Below are positions 38,060 through 47,173 of a stretch of DNA of 64,000 nucleotides, one piece after another. This stretch comes from Brumimicrobium mesophilum (GTDB taxonomy: Bacteria > Bacteroidota > Bacteroidia > Flavobacteriales_D > Crocinitomicaceae). The DNA lies in assembly GCF_003025005.1 (NCBI RefSeq), contig NZ_PVSS01000003.1, positions 186,001-250,000 on the forward strand, written 5' to 3'. The notes under the pieces are model-generated. The model did no database searches, was not told where the DNA came from, and was given only the letters and a program-made list of their open reading frames with translations. How positions within the stretch are numbered: position 1 is the stretch's first letter; the number at the start of each line of letters is the position of its first letter. The translations under genes were made by a program, and so were the position numbers.

Positions 38060-40777
38060 CTACTTCAATACATTTATATACCCCATTTTTGTTTTCTTCT
38101 CTGCGGAATCACATTCGTAATATTCTACTTTGTATATATAAGTGTCGCTTTGGACAACAAGATTACCATAAGTTCCGTCCCAAGCTCCATTTGGATCATA
38201 AGATTCAAACATAATTTGGCCCCATTTATTATAAATTACTAGATGCTCAAAAGTAAAGTTATCGCCATAAACTCTGAATTGATCATTTACACTGCTGTTG
38301 TCAGGAGTAAATGTATTCGGAGCGTATAAAGCGGCCTCGCATAAAACTGTAACATAAATTGAATCAGAATCAATACAACCGAATTCGTTCATTACTGAAA
38401 CAAGGTATTGACCTTCCTCATCAACTAGAATTGTATTTGAGCTTTCTCCCGTAGACCAAGTTATGTAATCAGATGAAGAGAGGTTGTTTAATTCGATTTC
38501 AAAATCTTCACCAATATAAATTGAGACATCTTCCCCTAAATTAACATTTGGAGATTCATGTACAGTTACAAATAAAGTATCAGTTTTTGTACATCCATTG
38601 TTTACAGTATAAACATATTCATAATTTCCAGGAGATAGTGATGAAGGAATAAAATTGTTTCCTTGTATAACTTGAGCGCTGTTTACTCCAGACCATGTTC
38701 CTCCAGCCGGACTAGTTGTTATATTTCCGTTTTCATTATTACAAAGTGATAAGTTTTCGGTTACATCAACATTAAAATCAACAACCGTGATTTGAATAGA
38801 GTCGGCGATTATGCATGCTCCTTGTGGTGTGTAAAAAATTGTGAACACCCCAACACTATTTAATGCAGGATCGAAAAAAGTATTTCCACTTATATCACTT
38901 GGAGAAAAACCAGACCATGTACCTGTATTTGGAGAAACTTGAAGCTGTATAGGATTATCCTCAAAACATAGAATCATATCGTTATTAGTAATCGTAGCTG
39001 TTATTGCGGGTATTACAAATATTACTAATGTGTCCTCTTCCACACAAATGTTATTGGTGTAAAAATATACTTCAATATCTCCAGATAACCCAAGCGGATC
39101 AAATATTCCGTTTTGTGCATCAATAATTCCATTACCAGACCATAGTCCCTGAACGCCATTCGCATCAAAGATTACGGGTACATCTGACTCGCATAGTGTG
39201 TCAGGACCTGTTAAGTTAACGGCTGACACTTGATTCACAGTAATTGAAAATGTTAATGTATCAAAGCAAACATTGTTGTCAATATTAATACTTACTTGTG
39301 TATTAGTGGTTCCAATAAAAAGCGGATCAGGGCAATTTGAACAAGAAAAAGATGAAACTGGCAGCCATTCATAATTCAGAGTTGGATCAAGATTGTATTG
39401 AAGTGGGGTTCCATCGCAAATGGTTGTATCTGAAAGAGAAGGAATATTAAAAGGACAAGGACAGAATTCATCTTCAATTAAAGTTGTGACATCGGTGACT
39501 GTCATTGAAACGTTTGTCGCTACACCGATATCTGTTATACCTAATGTAATAGGCATAACTGAAGGGGTATGAAAAGCTTCTAATAGAATAGAATCTACGC
39601 AATATGAATTAGGTAAACCATCAATTACTTGGAAAAGCATATTTGTATTGTTGGCTGCATTTGAATAATTGTTAGTTAAAAATGTTTTATTTTGAGTGGG
39701 AGAATAGACAAAACCTTGATTAGTATACTCTTCAATTTGTTGATCGTATTCATCTCCAATTGATTTTGTGTAAAGGGTAGTCCCTAAACTATCAACTCCT
39801 ATAAGAGTCATCTGCTTATCATTTGGATTTGTCAAATCTGAATTCATATACATAACGAAATGGTTATTATCTATAATTTGAACTGTAGAACCATGATCAA
39901 AATTTGTCCCACCGTAAGTTTTAAACCAAACCAAGTTTAAACTTGTATCAAACTTTGCGATGAAAGCATCTCTGTTTCCTTGACCAAAAGACTCAGTTCC
40001 TCCAGAAACAACATATCCAATCGCTGGATCAAAGTCTAAATCAGTCATCATGTCAAAATCTGTTCCTCCAAATGCAACCTGATTTAAAATATTTCCAAGG
40101 TTATCAAATTTTACGAACAATGCATCTCTGTTGCCGGGACCTAGGTTTTCACTATTCATGTTTACCATTATTTCACCATTTGGAAGCGGTATAATGTTCC
40201 AAACGTGGTCGTTTAAAACATCTCCAAGAATTTTAGACCAAACAATATTACCGTTCATGTCTAATTTAGTTACCATGCCATCAGATGAACCGAAAAATGA
40301 TCCATTTGTTCCGATACCTACATAAATTGAACCGTCAGGATGTTCTATTAATCCACGTGTAGCTTCTATACTTCCACTAGGATCTCCAATTTCTTTTTGC
40401 CAAATTACATTACCTAAAGATGTTAACCTCATGAGTACACCTGATCGTGACTGAGTTAATGAATTTGACCTAAACGCCAATAATATATCTCCATTAACAG
40501 TCTCATAAATATTTAAGGGAAGGCCTTCTTCATTCCCAGGAAGACCATAAGCCTTACTCCAAATGATTCCTCCAATAGGTGTTAATCTTGTAAGGATGAT
40601 ATCTTCCCCTCCAGCGCCAAAAGATGTTGTTATTCCTCCAATAATAATGTCATTATTTGCACATTCAATAATTACTTCACCTCGGTCATTTTGAGCACCA
40701 CCAAAAACTTTGGTAACATTTTGTGAAAATGAAAAAGAAAAGATAAAAATGGAGGCAATTAGTAATATAAATTTCAT
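38060..40777 (-). CDS. secreted protein with T9SS type B (gliding motility-associated) C-terminal domain
   Basis: A 905-residue protein starting at the ATG at 40777 (signal peptide MKFILLIASIFIFSFSFS; the longer frame adds seven non-signal residues). Residues 20-350 contain repeats of the type KANGxxxDEG and VVSGGTESFGQGNRD, like a delta-60-like beta-propeller. The middle is a series of Ig/PKD-like beta domains with CDGTPLQYNLDP. The last 90 residues, from NTFTPDNSSVNDQFRVYG to the final TKMGYINVLK, are a gliding-motility-associated T9SS type B domain. It is probably exported to the cell surface. The function is otherwise unknown. Confidence 0.85.
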   Translation of the reverse strand: MKFILLIASIFIFSFSFSQNVTKVFGGAQNDRGEVIIECANNDIIIGGITTSFGAGGEDIILTRLTPIGGIIWSKAYGLPGNEEGLPLNIYETVNGDILLAFRSNSLTQSRSGVLMRLTSLGNVIWQKEIGDPSGSIEATRGLIEHPDGSIYVGIGTNGSFFGSSDGMVTKLDMNGNIVWSKILGDVLNDHVWNIIPLPNGEIMVNMNSENLGPGNRDALFVKFDNLGNILNQVAFGGTDFDMMTDLDFDPAIGYVVSGGTESFGQGNRDAFIAKFDTSLNLVWFKTYGGTNFDHGSTVQIIDNNHFVMYMNSDLTNPNDKQMTLIGVDSLGTTLYTKSIGDEYDQQIEEYTNQGFVYSPTQNKTFLTNNYSNAANNTNMLFQVIDGLPNSYCVDSILLEAFHTPSVMPITLGITDIGVATNVSMTVTDVTTLIEDEFCPCPFNIPSLSDTTICDGTPLQYNLDPTLNYEWLPVSSFSCSNCPDPLFIGTTNTQVSINIDNNVCFDTLTFSITVNQVSAVNLTGPDTLCESDVPVIFDANGVQGLWSGNGIIDAQNGIFDPLGLSGDIEVYFYTNNICVEEDTLVIFVIPAITATITNNDMILCFEDNPIQLQVSPNTGTWSGFSPSDISGNTFFDPALNSVGVFTIFYTPQGACIIADSIQITVVDFNVDVTENLSLCNNENGNITTSPAGGTWSGVNSAQVIQGNNFIPSSLSPGNYEYVYTVNNGCTKTDTLFVTVHESPNVNLGEDVSIYIGEDFEIELNNLSSSDYITWSTGESSNTILVDEEGQYLVSVMNEFGCIDSDSIYVTVLCEAALYAPNTFTPDNSSVNDQFRVYGDNFTFEHLVIYNKWGQIMFESYDPNGAWDGTYGNLVVQSDTYIYKVEYYECDSAEKKTKMGYINVLK

Positions 40778-40924
40778 GGCGCAAATGTAACGAAACAACG
40801 ATTAATTAAGTTGCGTACTTTTATTATTGTTTCAAATAAAATTTGAATTAATATGAACAGTTTTAAGTTGAAAAACAGATGGATAGAACTTTGTAATCAA
40901 ACTATTTGTTTAGTAAAATAAAAT

Positions 40925-40954
40925 AACCCTCAAGATGTTAAATTCTTGAGGGTT
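40925..40954 (-). terminator. terminator after the MoxR/VWA operon
   Basis: AACCCTCAAGA (40925-40935) and TCTTGAGGGTT (40944-40954) form 11 pairs. On the minus strand it is followed by ATTTTATTTT. It lies 50 bp past the last stop of the operon. Confidence 0.7.
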
Positions 40955-41004
40955 TGATAAATTCATATATTATGATTGCAAAGTAAATTTCAAATAATTA
41001 TAAA

Positions 41005-41379
41005 TCAGCGATTAAGGATTAAGTCCGTACACCTGTTCAATACAATTTGAGTTATTCGTCGATTAATCTCTTTACTGAAATCTAAATATTTGTTGTACTC
41101 TTCTAACGTAAAATGACCAATCACCATTCCATTGATTTCTCTTTTGAACGCTTGATTTTTGGAAAACAAATCAGCCAAGGCTTTCTCTTTTTTCGTGTCG
41201 GGTAACTGATCCAATTGAATTTTAGACTTTTTCAATTGGTTCTTAAGATGTGCTATTAACAAATCACTTTGCATTTTAATGATTGGCCGAATAATTTTAT
41301 TTTGAAAATCTTCCGCAGGAGAAGAAATTCCTTCCAAAATTTCATCAGGTAAATATGGACGTTTATTTTTAGTTTTCAT
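41005..41379 (-). CDS. small helical protein of the MoxR/VWA operon, function unknown
   Basis: A 124-residue, highly charged, alpha-helical protein (IIKMQSDLLIAHLKNQLKKSKIQLDQLPDTKKEKALADLF). I do not recognise the family. It overlaps the end of the MoxR gene by 11 bp, so co-translation is expected and a role with the ATPase/VWA pair is likely. No enzymatic motif is visible. Confidence 0.65.
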   Translation of the reverse strand: MKTKNKRPYLPDEILEGISSPAEDFQNKIIRPIIKMQSDLLIAHLKNQLKKSKIQLDQLPDTKKEKALADLFSKNQAFKREINGMVIGHFTLEEYNKYLDFSKEINRRITQIVLNRCTDLILNR

Positions 41380-42853
41380 AAAATGAGCCTACTATTTCAT
41401 CAAAAAAACTTGTGCTTTGTTCACGTTTTCTTTTCGCTAAAAGTTTATATTCTACCATCCCCCACAGCATTAATTCTTTAAGAAAAATGCGTTCGTTTTC
41501 TGTACCTGAAGATATAAACTTGTCCAATGCCTCTTCCAAAGGTTTGATTTTATTCATTTGTTCCGCATGTTTTTGGTCCGCTGAATCATTTTTTAATTCG
41601 AAATCATTGGATTCCATAAACCATTGAACAATAGCATCGAATTCATCCGAAGATCCTGGTTTTTTCAATTTCTTAATGGAACGAAACAACGAATTAAAAG
41701 TCGTTTTTACTGCAGAGCCAATTAGTTCATTGGCTACGTTTTCTATTCCTAGTTGTTCTCCTTCATAAACCAGTTCTACTTTTCCAGTAATTGCCGGTGT
41801 GATGTTTTCGAAGTCTGACATTCGAACAGTGGTTTTGCTTTGTCCATTCTTTAACATTCTCAATTCTGCTGCTGAAACTAGATTTTCATACATCGAAATA
41901 CTCATTCTAGCAGAAACCCCACTGTTGGCATCGATATACGGAGATTTTCTTGCTTCAAAGACAATTTGTTCTAATAGTGTTTTGGCTGTTTCAGGAACCA
42001 AAATGTTTTCATTCTTCACATCCGAAATAACCTCTTGTTGAGTAATTTTCTTAGCAATTTCAATCGATTTAGGATAATGCGTTAAAATTTGAGAACCAAT
42101 TCTGTCCTTCAATGGTGTTACAATACTTCCACGGTTGGTATAATCTTCTGGATTAGCTGTGAAAATGAAGTTTACATCCAACGGCAAACGCATCTTGAAT
42201 CCACGAATTTGAATATCGCCTTCTTGAAGAATATTGAAAAGTGCCACTTGAATTCGCGCTTGTAAATCTGGGATTTCATTTATTACAAATATACTTCTGT
42301 TTGCTCTCGGAATCATTCCATAATGAATCACACGTTCATCAGCATAACTTAACTTCAGTGTAGCCGCTTTAATTGGGTCAATGTCTCCTATTAAGTCTGC
42401 TACAGTAACGTCAGGTGTTGCTAGCTTTTCATAAAACCGGTCATTTCTATGCAACCATTCTATTGGTAAGTTTCCACCTTTGTCCGCTTTTTCTGAAATT
42501 CCGAAATGAGAAATAGGGCAGAAAGGATCGTCATTTATTTCTGAACCTTTGATAATTGGGATATATTCATCCAATAAATCCACCATAGTTCTTGCAATCC
42601 GTGTTTTTGCTTGACCTCTTAAGCCTAAAAGGTTAATGTCATGCTTTGAAAGTATTGCGGATATAATTTGTGGAATCACAGTGTCTTCATAACCAATAAT
42701 TCCTTCGAATATTGGAGTTTTGTTCTTTAGTTTCTCGATGAGGTTACCACGCAATTCATCTTTTATAGAACGCGGAGAATATCCTGAATTCTCAAGTTCA
42801 CCGTAAGTCTTAATTGATGTGAGATCTATTTCTTTATTTGTATTTTGGCTCAT
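41369..42853 (-). CDS. MoxR-like AAA+ ATPase
   Basis: A 494-residue AAA+ ATPase of the MoxR/magnesium chelatase class. Walker A is GLRGQAKTR (77-85, a variant of GxxGxGKT with Ala), Walker B is FVINEIPDL, and there is a sensor region TANPEDYTNRG. An arginine finger is likely in the LKDRIG segment. MoxR ATPases act as chaperones with VWA proteins to activate or assemble complexes, often with metal. The VWA gene lies upstream (2 bp gap) and a small helical gene overlaps downstream, forming a three-gene operon. Confidence 0.88.
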   Translation of the reverse strand: MSQNTNKEIDLTSIKTYGELENSGYSPRSIKDELRGNLIEKLKNKTPIFEGIIGYEDTVIPQIISAILSKHDINLLGLRGQAKTRIARTMVDLLDEYIPIIKGSEINDDPFCPISHFGISEKADKGGNLPIEWLHRNDRFYEKLATPDVTVADLIGDIDPIKAATLKLSYADERVIHYGMIPRANRSIFVINEIPDLQARIQVALFNILQEGDIQIRGFKMRLPLDVNFIFTANPEDYTNRGSIVTPLKDRIGSQILTHYPKSIEIAKKITQQEVISDVKNENILVPETAKTLLEQIVFEARKSPYIDANSGVSARMSISMYENLVSAAELRMLKNGQSKTTVRMSDFENITPAITGKVELVYEGEQLGIENVANELIGSAVKTTFNSLFRSIKKLKKPGSSDEFDAIVQWFMESNDFELKNDSADQKHAEQMNKIKPLEEALDKFISSGTENERIFLKELMLWGMVEYKLLAKRKREQSTSFFDEIVGSFYEN

Positions 42854-42855
42854 AG

Positions 42856-43989
42856 TTATTTTATATTTCGTTTTTTATTTTTCTCGTAATCTTCAAAAAT
42901 CATTTGGCCTAATCCTTTTAAGCCAGTGTAAAATGCTTTACCAAGATTTGCTTCAGTAAATTCTTCTACAAAAGATTGTAAATAAGGGTCTTGAGCAATC
43001 ATAAAGGTCGTAATTGGAATTCCTAATTTTCTAGCTTCTTTAGCCTTGTTCATACATTTCCCTGTAATGTAAGGATCTAAACCATTACTGTTTTTGTAGT
43101 ATCTTCCATCTGGTAAATTCAAGCAACTTGGTTTACCATCGGTAATCATAAATATTTGACGGTTTGAATGTTTCTTTCGACGTAAAATGTTCAAAGCTAA
43201 ATTTAATCCTGCCACTGTATTTGTATGGAAAGGACCAACTTGAAGGTAAGGTAAATCTTTGATTGCTATTGGCCAGGCATCATTTCCAAAAACGATAATA
43301 TCTATACTGTCCTTGGGATATCGAGTTTTTATTAATTCAACCAACGCCATAGCGACTTTTTTCGCAGGAGTAATTCGATCCTCGCCATATAAAATCATAC
43401 TGTGGCTGATGTCAATCATCAATACAGTACTCATTTGGGCGGAATGATGTGTATCATTTACGACCAAATCCTGTTCTGTTAATCGAAAATCATCAATTCC
43501 GTTATTCGTAAATGCATTTTTAACACTTTCTGTAATTGCTATCTGATCTATACTATCTCCAAAAGAATATTTACGCATTTCTCCGGTTGTGTCCTGTCCG
43601 GCACCGGTGTGTTTTGTCTTGTGATTACCTTTGCCAGATTTTTTTAATTCACCAAATATCTGATTTAAAGCACGTTTTCGAATTACTTGCTCTGTTTTGG
43701 CTGTAATAACGAAGCCTTTTCCATCAGGTTTGTCATCATCGTCTTTGATATAACCGTGTTTCTTTAAATCTGCAATAAAATCTTCCTTGGTGTATTCCTC
43801 AGTATATAAGTTGTAATCTTGATTCAATTGATCCATCCAATCTAAGGTCTCATCGATATCGCCTGAAGTATGGACAATTAACTCTTGAAATATCTCAAGC
43901 AAGCGTTCAAATGGAGATTTCTCATCTTCTTCGAATTTAGTGAATGTGTATCCTGAATCTCTCAAAGAGATTTTGTTTTCGTTTGTCAT
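42856..43989 (-). CDS. VWA-domain protein, partner of MoxR ATPase
   Basis: A 377-residue protein. The N-terminal half is helical and charged. The C-terminal half is a VWA domain with MIDAS residues D193-x-S195-x-S197 (DISHSM), Thr in HTNTVAG and Asp in ITDGKPS. Such proteins use Mg2+ in the MIDAS to bind partner proteins. First gene of the MoxR operon. The related RavA-ViaA and CbbQ-CbbO pairs suggest chaperone function, but the client is unknown. No signal peptide, so cytoplasmic. Confidence 0.88.
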   Translation of the reverse strand: MTNENKISLRDSGYTFTKFEEDEKSPFERLLEIFQELIVHTSGDIDETLDWMDQLNQDYNLYTEEYTKEDFIADLKKHGYIKDDDDKPDGKGFVITAKTEQVIRKRALNQIFGELKKSGKGNHKTKHTGAGQDTTGEMRKYSFGDSIDQIAITESVKNAFTNNGIDDFRLTEQDLVVNDTHHSAQMSTVLMIDISHSMILYGEDRITPAKKVAMALVELIKTRYPKDSIDIIVFGNDAWPIAIKDLPYLQVGPFHTNTVAGLNLALNILRRKKHSNRQIFMITDGKPSCLNLPDGRYYKNSNGLDPYITGKCMNKAKEARKLGIPITTFMIAQDPYLQSFVEEFTEANLGKAFYTGLKGLGQMIFEDYEKNKKRNIK

Positions 43990-44196
43990 TACTTTTTCAT
44001 TTGATAAAAGTCAAATATTATTACTATGAAGTAACAACAAAATAGTGATTTAGTTTAAAAATTACATCAAGAATTAATGGGAATTCCTTTATTGAAAATT
44101 ATGTTATTGAATTTTCAGAAGATTATTATATCAGTCAATTCAGCAACTGATTTGGGAATAATTTTAGTTTCTTTTTAGCTAAACACAAAAAAATCT

Positions 44197-44204
44197 TAGA
44201 TTTG
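44197..44204 (+). promoter_or_regulatory. probable -7 box of the amine oxidase-like gene
   Basis: TAGATTTG matches TAnnTTTG, 85 bp before the start. The TTG partner is not seen at the usual distance. Confidence 0.3.
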
Positions 44205-44289
44205 CCGCAAATATTGTCATTAATATTATATTCTTAAATTGCATATTTTTCAAATCGCAAACTTTCTTTTAGAATAAACTAAAGATAAC

Positions 44290-45513
44290 ATGATTAAAAC
44301 TAAAGTAGGGATTATTGGTGCTGGATTAACTGGTTTAGTAGCTGCCAAAGAGCTTAATAAGAAAGGCTTTCAAGTGTCTATTTTTGAAAAGTTGAATCAA
44401 GCAGGAGGGAGAATGCGCACTGAAACTATCGATGGCTGGAATTTAGATGTTGGTTTTCAAGTTTTATTAACGTCATATCCATATTTAAAAAAGCATATTG
44501 ATTTATCAAAAATTAATTTACTTAATCTAGAATCAGCAGCAACAATTTTCAGAAATGGTAAAACCACGGAAGTTGGTGATCCGTTTAGAACAAAAAATAT
44601 TCTTTGGAAAACAATTTTTTCGGACATTGGCGGGTTTGGAGATAAGAAGCTTATTTATAAGCTAAAGAAGCAAGTGGATGGGCAATCTATCTCTGAAATA
44701 TTTAAAACGGAGAGTATAAGTACTTTTGAGTTCTTAAATGAATATGGTTTTTCTGAAACGATTATTGATCGTTTTTTTAAGCCCTTTTTTGGAGGGATAT
44801 TCTTAGAAAATGATTTATCTACTTCTTCTAGAATGTTTTTATTTACTTTTAAAATGTTTGCTAGCGGAAAGGCGAAAATTCCAAAAAATGGTATAGGGAC
44901 TATAGCGCAACAGATAGTTTCAAAGCTAGAACGAGTTAACTTCCATTTCGAAAGTGAAGTTGTAAAAATAGAAGATCAAACCATTTACTTAAAAAATGGG
45001 GAATCCGAATCGTTTGACTATGTAATAAATACTATTCCTAACTATCAGAATCGCAAAGATTCTGGTCAATGGCAAGAGTGTTATAATTTATATTTTGAAC
45101 ATAAATCACCTGCAATAATTTCTCAACCTAGGATTGGATTAAATGCAAATCCTGATAGGCTAATTAATAATATTTTTTACCCTAGTATTCATCAGAATTT
45201 AAAAATGCATAAGGGGAAATCATTAATTTCCATAACGGTTTTAAATTCACAAGGCTTAAGTGAAAAGGACCTGGCGAAAAAGGTAGAGAAGGAGTTAGAA
45301 TCTGATTTTAATATTCCAGAACCACGTTTGGTGAAATTATATTATATACCTTATTCCTTGCCAATAAATAAGCAACCAAAAAATTATGTGGCCTTTGATT
45401 ATTCAGCCAAAACTTTTGAGGTAGGAGATTTTTTATTGAATGGATCTCAAAATGCAGCTTGTAAAATTGGAGGATTGATATCTAAGCATATACTTGAGGT
45501 TAAGGAATTATAG
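44290..45513 (+). CDS. FAD-dependent amine oxidase-like protein
   Basis: A 407-residue flavoprotein. GIIGAGLTGLVAAKELNKKG is the FAD-binding Rossmann motif, FEKLNQAGGRMRTE continues with the GG-R signature of flavin amine oxidases and protoporphyrinogen oxidase-like proteins. The C-terminal FEVGDFLLNGSQNAACKIGGL is the second FAD-contacting motif. The substrate is not predictable: amine, carotenoid-like and protoporphyrinogen-like substrates are all possible. It is transcribed alone. Confidence 0.8.
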   Translation: MIKTKVGIIGAGLTGLVAAKELNKKGFQVSIFEKLNQAGGRMRTETIDGWNLDVGFQVLLTSYPYLKKHIDLSKINLLNLESAATIFRNGKTTEVGDPFRTKNILWKTIFSDIGGFGDKKLIYKLKKQVDGQSISEIFKTESISTFEFLNEYGFSETIIDRFFKPFFGGIFLENDLSTSSRMFLFTFKMFASGKAKIPKNGIGTIAQQIVSKLERVNFHFESEVVKIEDQTIYLKNGESESFDYVINTIPNYQNRKDSGQWQECYNLYFEHKSPAIISQPRIGLNANPDRLINNIFYPSIHQNLKMHKGKSLISITVLNSQGLSEKDLAKKVEKELESDFNIPEPRLVKLYYIPYSLPINKQPKNYVAFDYSAKTFEVGDFLLNGSQNAACKIGGLISKHILEVKEL

Positions 45514-45536
45514 AGTATTGGCCTAAATTTTATTTA

Positions 45537-46349
45537 CTAAAAATCCTTACCCATGAAAGACCTCATTTCGTTTACTTGATTTTGAATGGACTTTACTGAT
45601 TTTAATAAATCATTATCTGAAATAGTAACTTCTGGTAAATCATGTGAAATGTAATTAACAAACTTCCAAATTTCGATTACGTTATTTATATCAATCAAAT
45701 ATGGTTCATATAGTGGGTTTGTAGAAGATAATTGAATGAAATTTTCTCTTCCAGCTATTTTATTAACAACTTTAAATACTATTCCATCCTCCTTTGTTAT
45801 TATGATGTATGGATGATTGTTTTTGATGGTTTCCCAATTTTGAACATATTCAGCAACAACATATGACCCAGAAGAAACGGGTGGCATACTATCACCGAAG
45901 ATTGGAAAAGAACGGTATTTTCTATCTTTTTTTAAAAATGGTAATTGAAAAGTTGGCAATACTTTGATATAATCAGGGTCTGCATATCCCGAGGTATAAC
46001 CAGCACTTGCTTTTTGGGGAATCATTTCAATAATATCTTCATTAGTTTCGGAAACCATTGAAGTTAAAACACGTAGTTTTCTCCCTTTAATGTCTGAATA
46101 TACTCCCTTTTCAATAGCCTCCCAGTCACTTTCTGATAGCTCTGCTAGATTTTTCTTAAGTAAATCATCCATTGGAATACGGTAAAACGTACTTATTTTT
46201 ACCAAATTTTCTATTCCCGGTTCTGCAACTCCATTTTCATATCCAGAATAGGATGATCTGGTCAAACTTAATTCTTGAGCAACATCTTCCTGTGATTTCT
46301 TGCGATTTTTTCGGAGTAACTTTAAGTTCGAAGATAAATAAATTTCCAT
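45537..46349 (-). CDS. XRE/LexA-like repressor with S24 peptidase domain
   Basis: A 270-residue regulator. An XRE helix-turn-helix spans 6-62 (NLKLLRKNRKKSQEDVAQELSLTRSSYSGYENG). The C-terminal S24 domain holds Ser154 (FGDSMPP) and Lys193 (VFKVVNK), with a plausible self-cleavage site Ala116-Gly117 (KASAGY). Such proteins work as LexA or CI-type repressors cleaved on DNA damage (with RecA) or other stress. It has a promoter upstream at 46380. TACGTA palindromes further upstream are possible operators. Confidence 0.87.
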   Translation of the reverse strand: MEIYLSSNLKLLRKNRKKSQEDVAQELSLTRSSYSGYENGVAEPGIENLVKISTFYRIPMDDLLKKNLAELSESDWEAIEKGVYSDIKGRKLRVLTSMVSETNEDIIEMIPQKASAGYTSGYADPDYIKVLPTFQLPFLKKDRKYRSFPIFGDSMPPVSSGSYVVAEYVQNWETIKNNHPYIIITKEDGIVFKVVNKIAGRENFIQLSSTNPLYEPYLIDINNVIEIWKFVNYISHDLPEVTISDNDLLKSVKSIQNQVNEMRSFMGKDF

Positions 46350-46379
46350 GATTAGGTATTTAGGTGTTTATATTTTAAT

Positions 46380-46411
46380 CAAATGTACGAAAATATTATA
46401 AGCAATTACAA
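46380..46411 (-). promoter_or_regulatory. promoter of the S24 repressor gene
   Basis: Minus strand TTG (46411-46409), 21 bp, TACATTTG (46387-46380), a full match. The transcript would start near 46374, about 25 nt before the ATG. Confidence 0.6.
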
Positions 46412-46432
46412 TTTTAAAATTTTATTTCTTCA

Positions 46433-46442
46433 AATACGTATT
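46433..46442. promoter_or_regulatory. candidate operator AATACGTATT
   Basis: A perfect 10-bp palindrome, about 20 bp upstream of the -33 box of the repressor gene. TACGTA recurs at 46550-46555 and ACGTA/TACGT arms at 46813-46829. These are plausible binding sites for the XRE/S24 protein by position only. Confidence 0.35.
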
Positions 46443-46710
46443 AGATACTTTACTGTTTGTTTTATACTATGGTATGAGTTTAGGATAAGATGAGTATTTT
46501 CAATTAACAGGATCATTCAAGAATTTCTATTTTTCTTATTATTTATTAGTACGTAATCATGATTAGTGTTTCATATCCTCATTTTGTCAATGGAGCGTCT
46601 CCTTTATTGAACAAAATATTTTTTTTATTCACTATTAGTCAACGTGAAAAATTCCGATAAGGGGTAATAATTATTACGGCTATATGAAAATTGTTTGTAA
46701 ATGAATTTAG

Positions 46711-46727
46711 GCATATAATATATATGC
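46711..46727. repeat. 17-bp palindrome
   Basis: GCATATA-ATA-TATATGC: seven-base arms with a three-base centre. Could be an operator or a hairpin. Confidence 0.4.
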
Positions 46728-46812
46728 TGTTAAATAAATAGTCGTATTTTTGGTTAATATTTAATCAAAAATAATTACTTTCGTATGAGTTTTGAATAAA
46801 TCGATGGATATC

Positions 46813-46829
46813 ACGTAAAAAAAATACGT
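46813..46829. promoter_or_regulatory. ACGTA-N7-TACGT inverted repeat upstream of the UVR gene
   Basis: ACGTA (46813-46817) and TACGT (46825-46829) around an all-A spacer. It overlaps the expected -33 region of the promoter with -7 box 46840-46847, as an operator would. Confidence 0.35.
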
Positions 46830-46839
46830 TCTTCAATTC

Positions 46840-46847
46840 TAACTTTG
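46840..46847 (+). promoter_or_regulatory. -7 box of the UVR microprotein gene
   Basis: TAACTTTG matches TAnnTTTG, 28 bp before the ATG at 46876, with the transcript likely starting near 46853. Confidence 0.4.
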
Positions 46848-46875
46848 TAAATGAAATATGGATATCATATTTTAA

Positions 46876-47043
46876 ATGAAAACCCACAAAAATTATTATG
46901 CCATGAGTAAAAAAGAAATAGAGTGTCAAATAGTAGCTTTGGAGAAAGAAAAATTAGAAGCTATTAAAATTCAGAATTATGCACATGCAGCTTTAATGCG
47001 TGATAAAGTGAGAGAAATGATGTATAAATTGAGAGATTTGTAA
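46876..47043 (+). CDS. 55-residue UVR-motif microprotein
   Basis: A short gene, MKTHKNYYAMSKKEIECQIV... ending LRDL. The segment LEAIKIQNYAHAALMRDKVREMMYKL fits the UVR (UvrB/UvrC) motif, a helical hairpin of the pattern AIxxQNYxxAAxLRDKIxxL. UVR motifs mediate protein contacts in nucleotide-excision repair proteins, and in some Clp ATPases and adaptor proteins such as McsA. As a stand-alone protein it may be an adaptor. An internal ATG at 46903 would make 46 residues; the -7 box spacing favours the longer form. Just upstream of CtlX with no clear operon. Confidence 0.68.
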   Translation: MKTHKNYYAMSKKEIECQIVALEKEKLEAIKIQNYAHAALMRDKVREMMYKLRDL

Positions 47044-47173
47044 AAGTGGATAGTATTTGATCAGTTATTGCCCAATTAGATCTAAAAGAATTAGAATGAA
47101 TATTGGAAAAAACCAAATTGGTAATAATTATTAATTAACTTATTTTAATACCTTGTAGGCTAAATAATAAGTT

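Larger units (their letters stand above)
46350..46875. other. regulatory spacer between repressor and UVR gene
   Basis: Contains the repressor promoter (46380-46411), TACGTA sites (46433-46442 and 46550-46555), a 17-bp palindrome (46711-46727), two -7 box candidates (46745-46752 and 46840-46847) and an ACGTA/TACGT pair (46813-46829). No coding frame is recognised. Confidence 0.5.
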
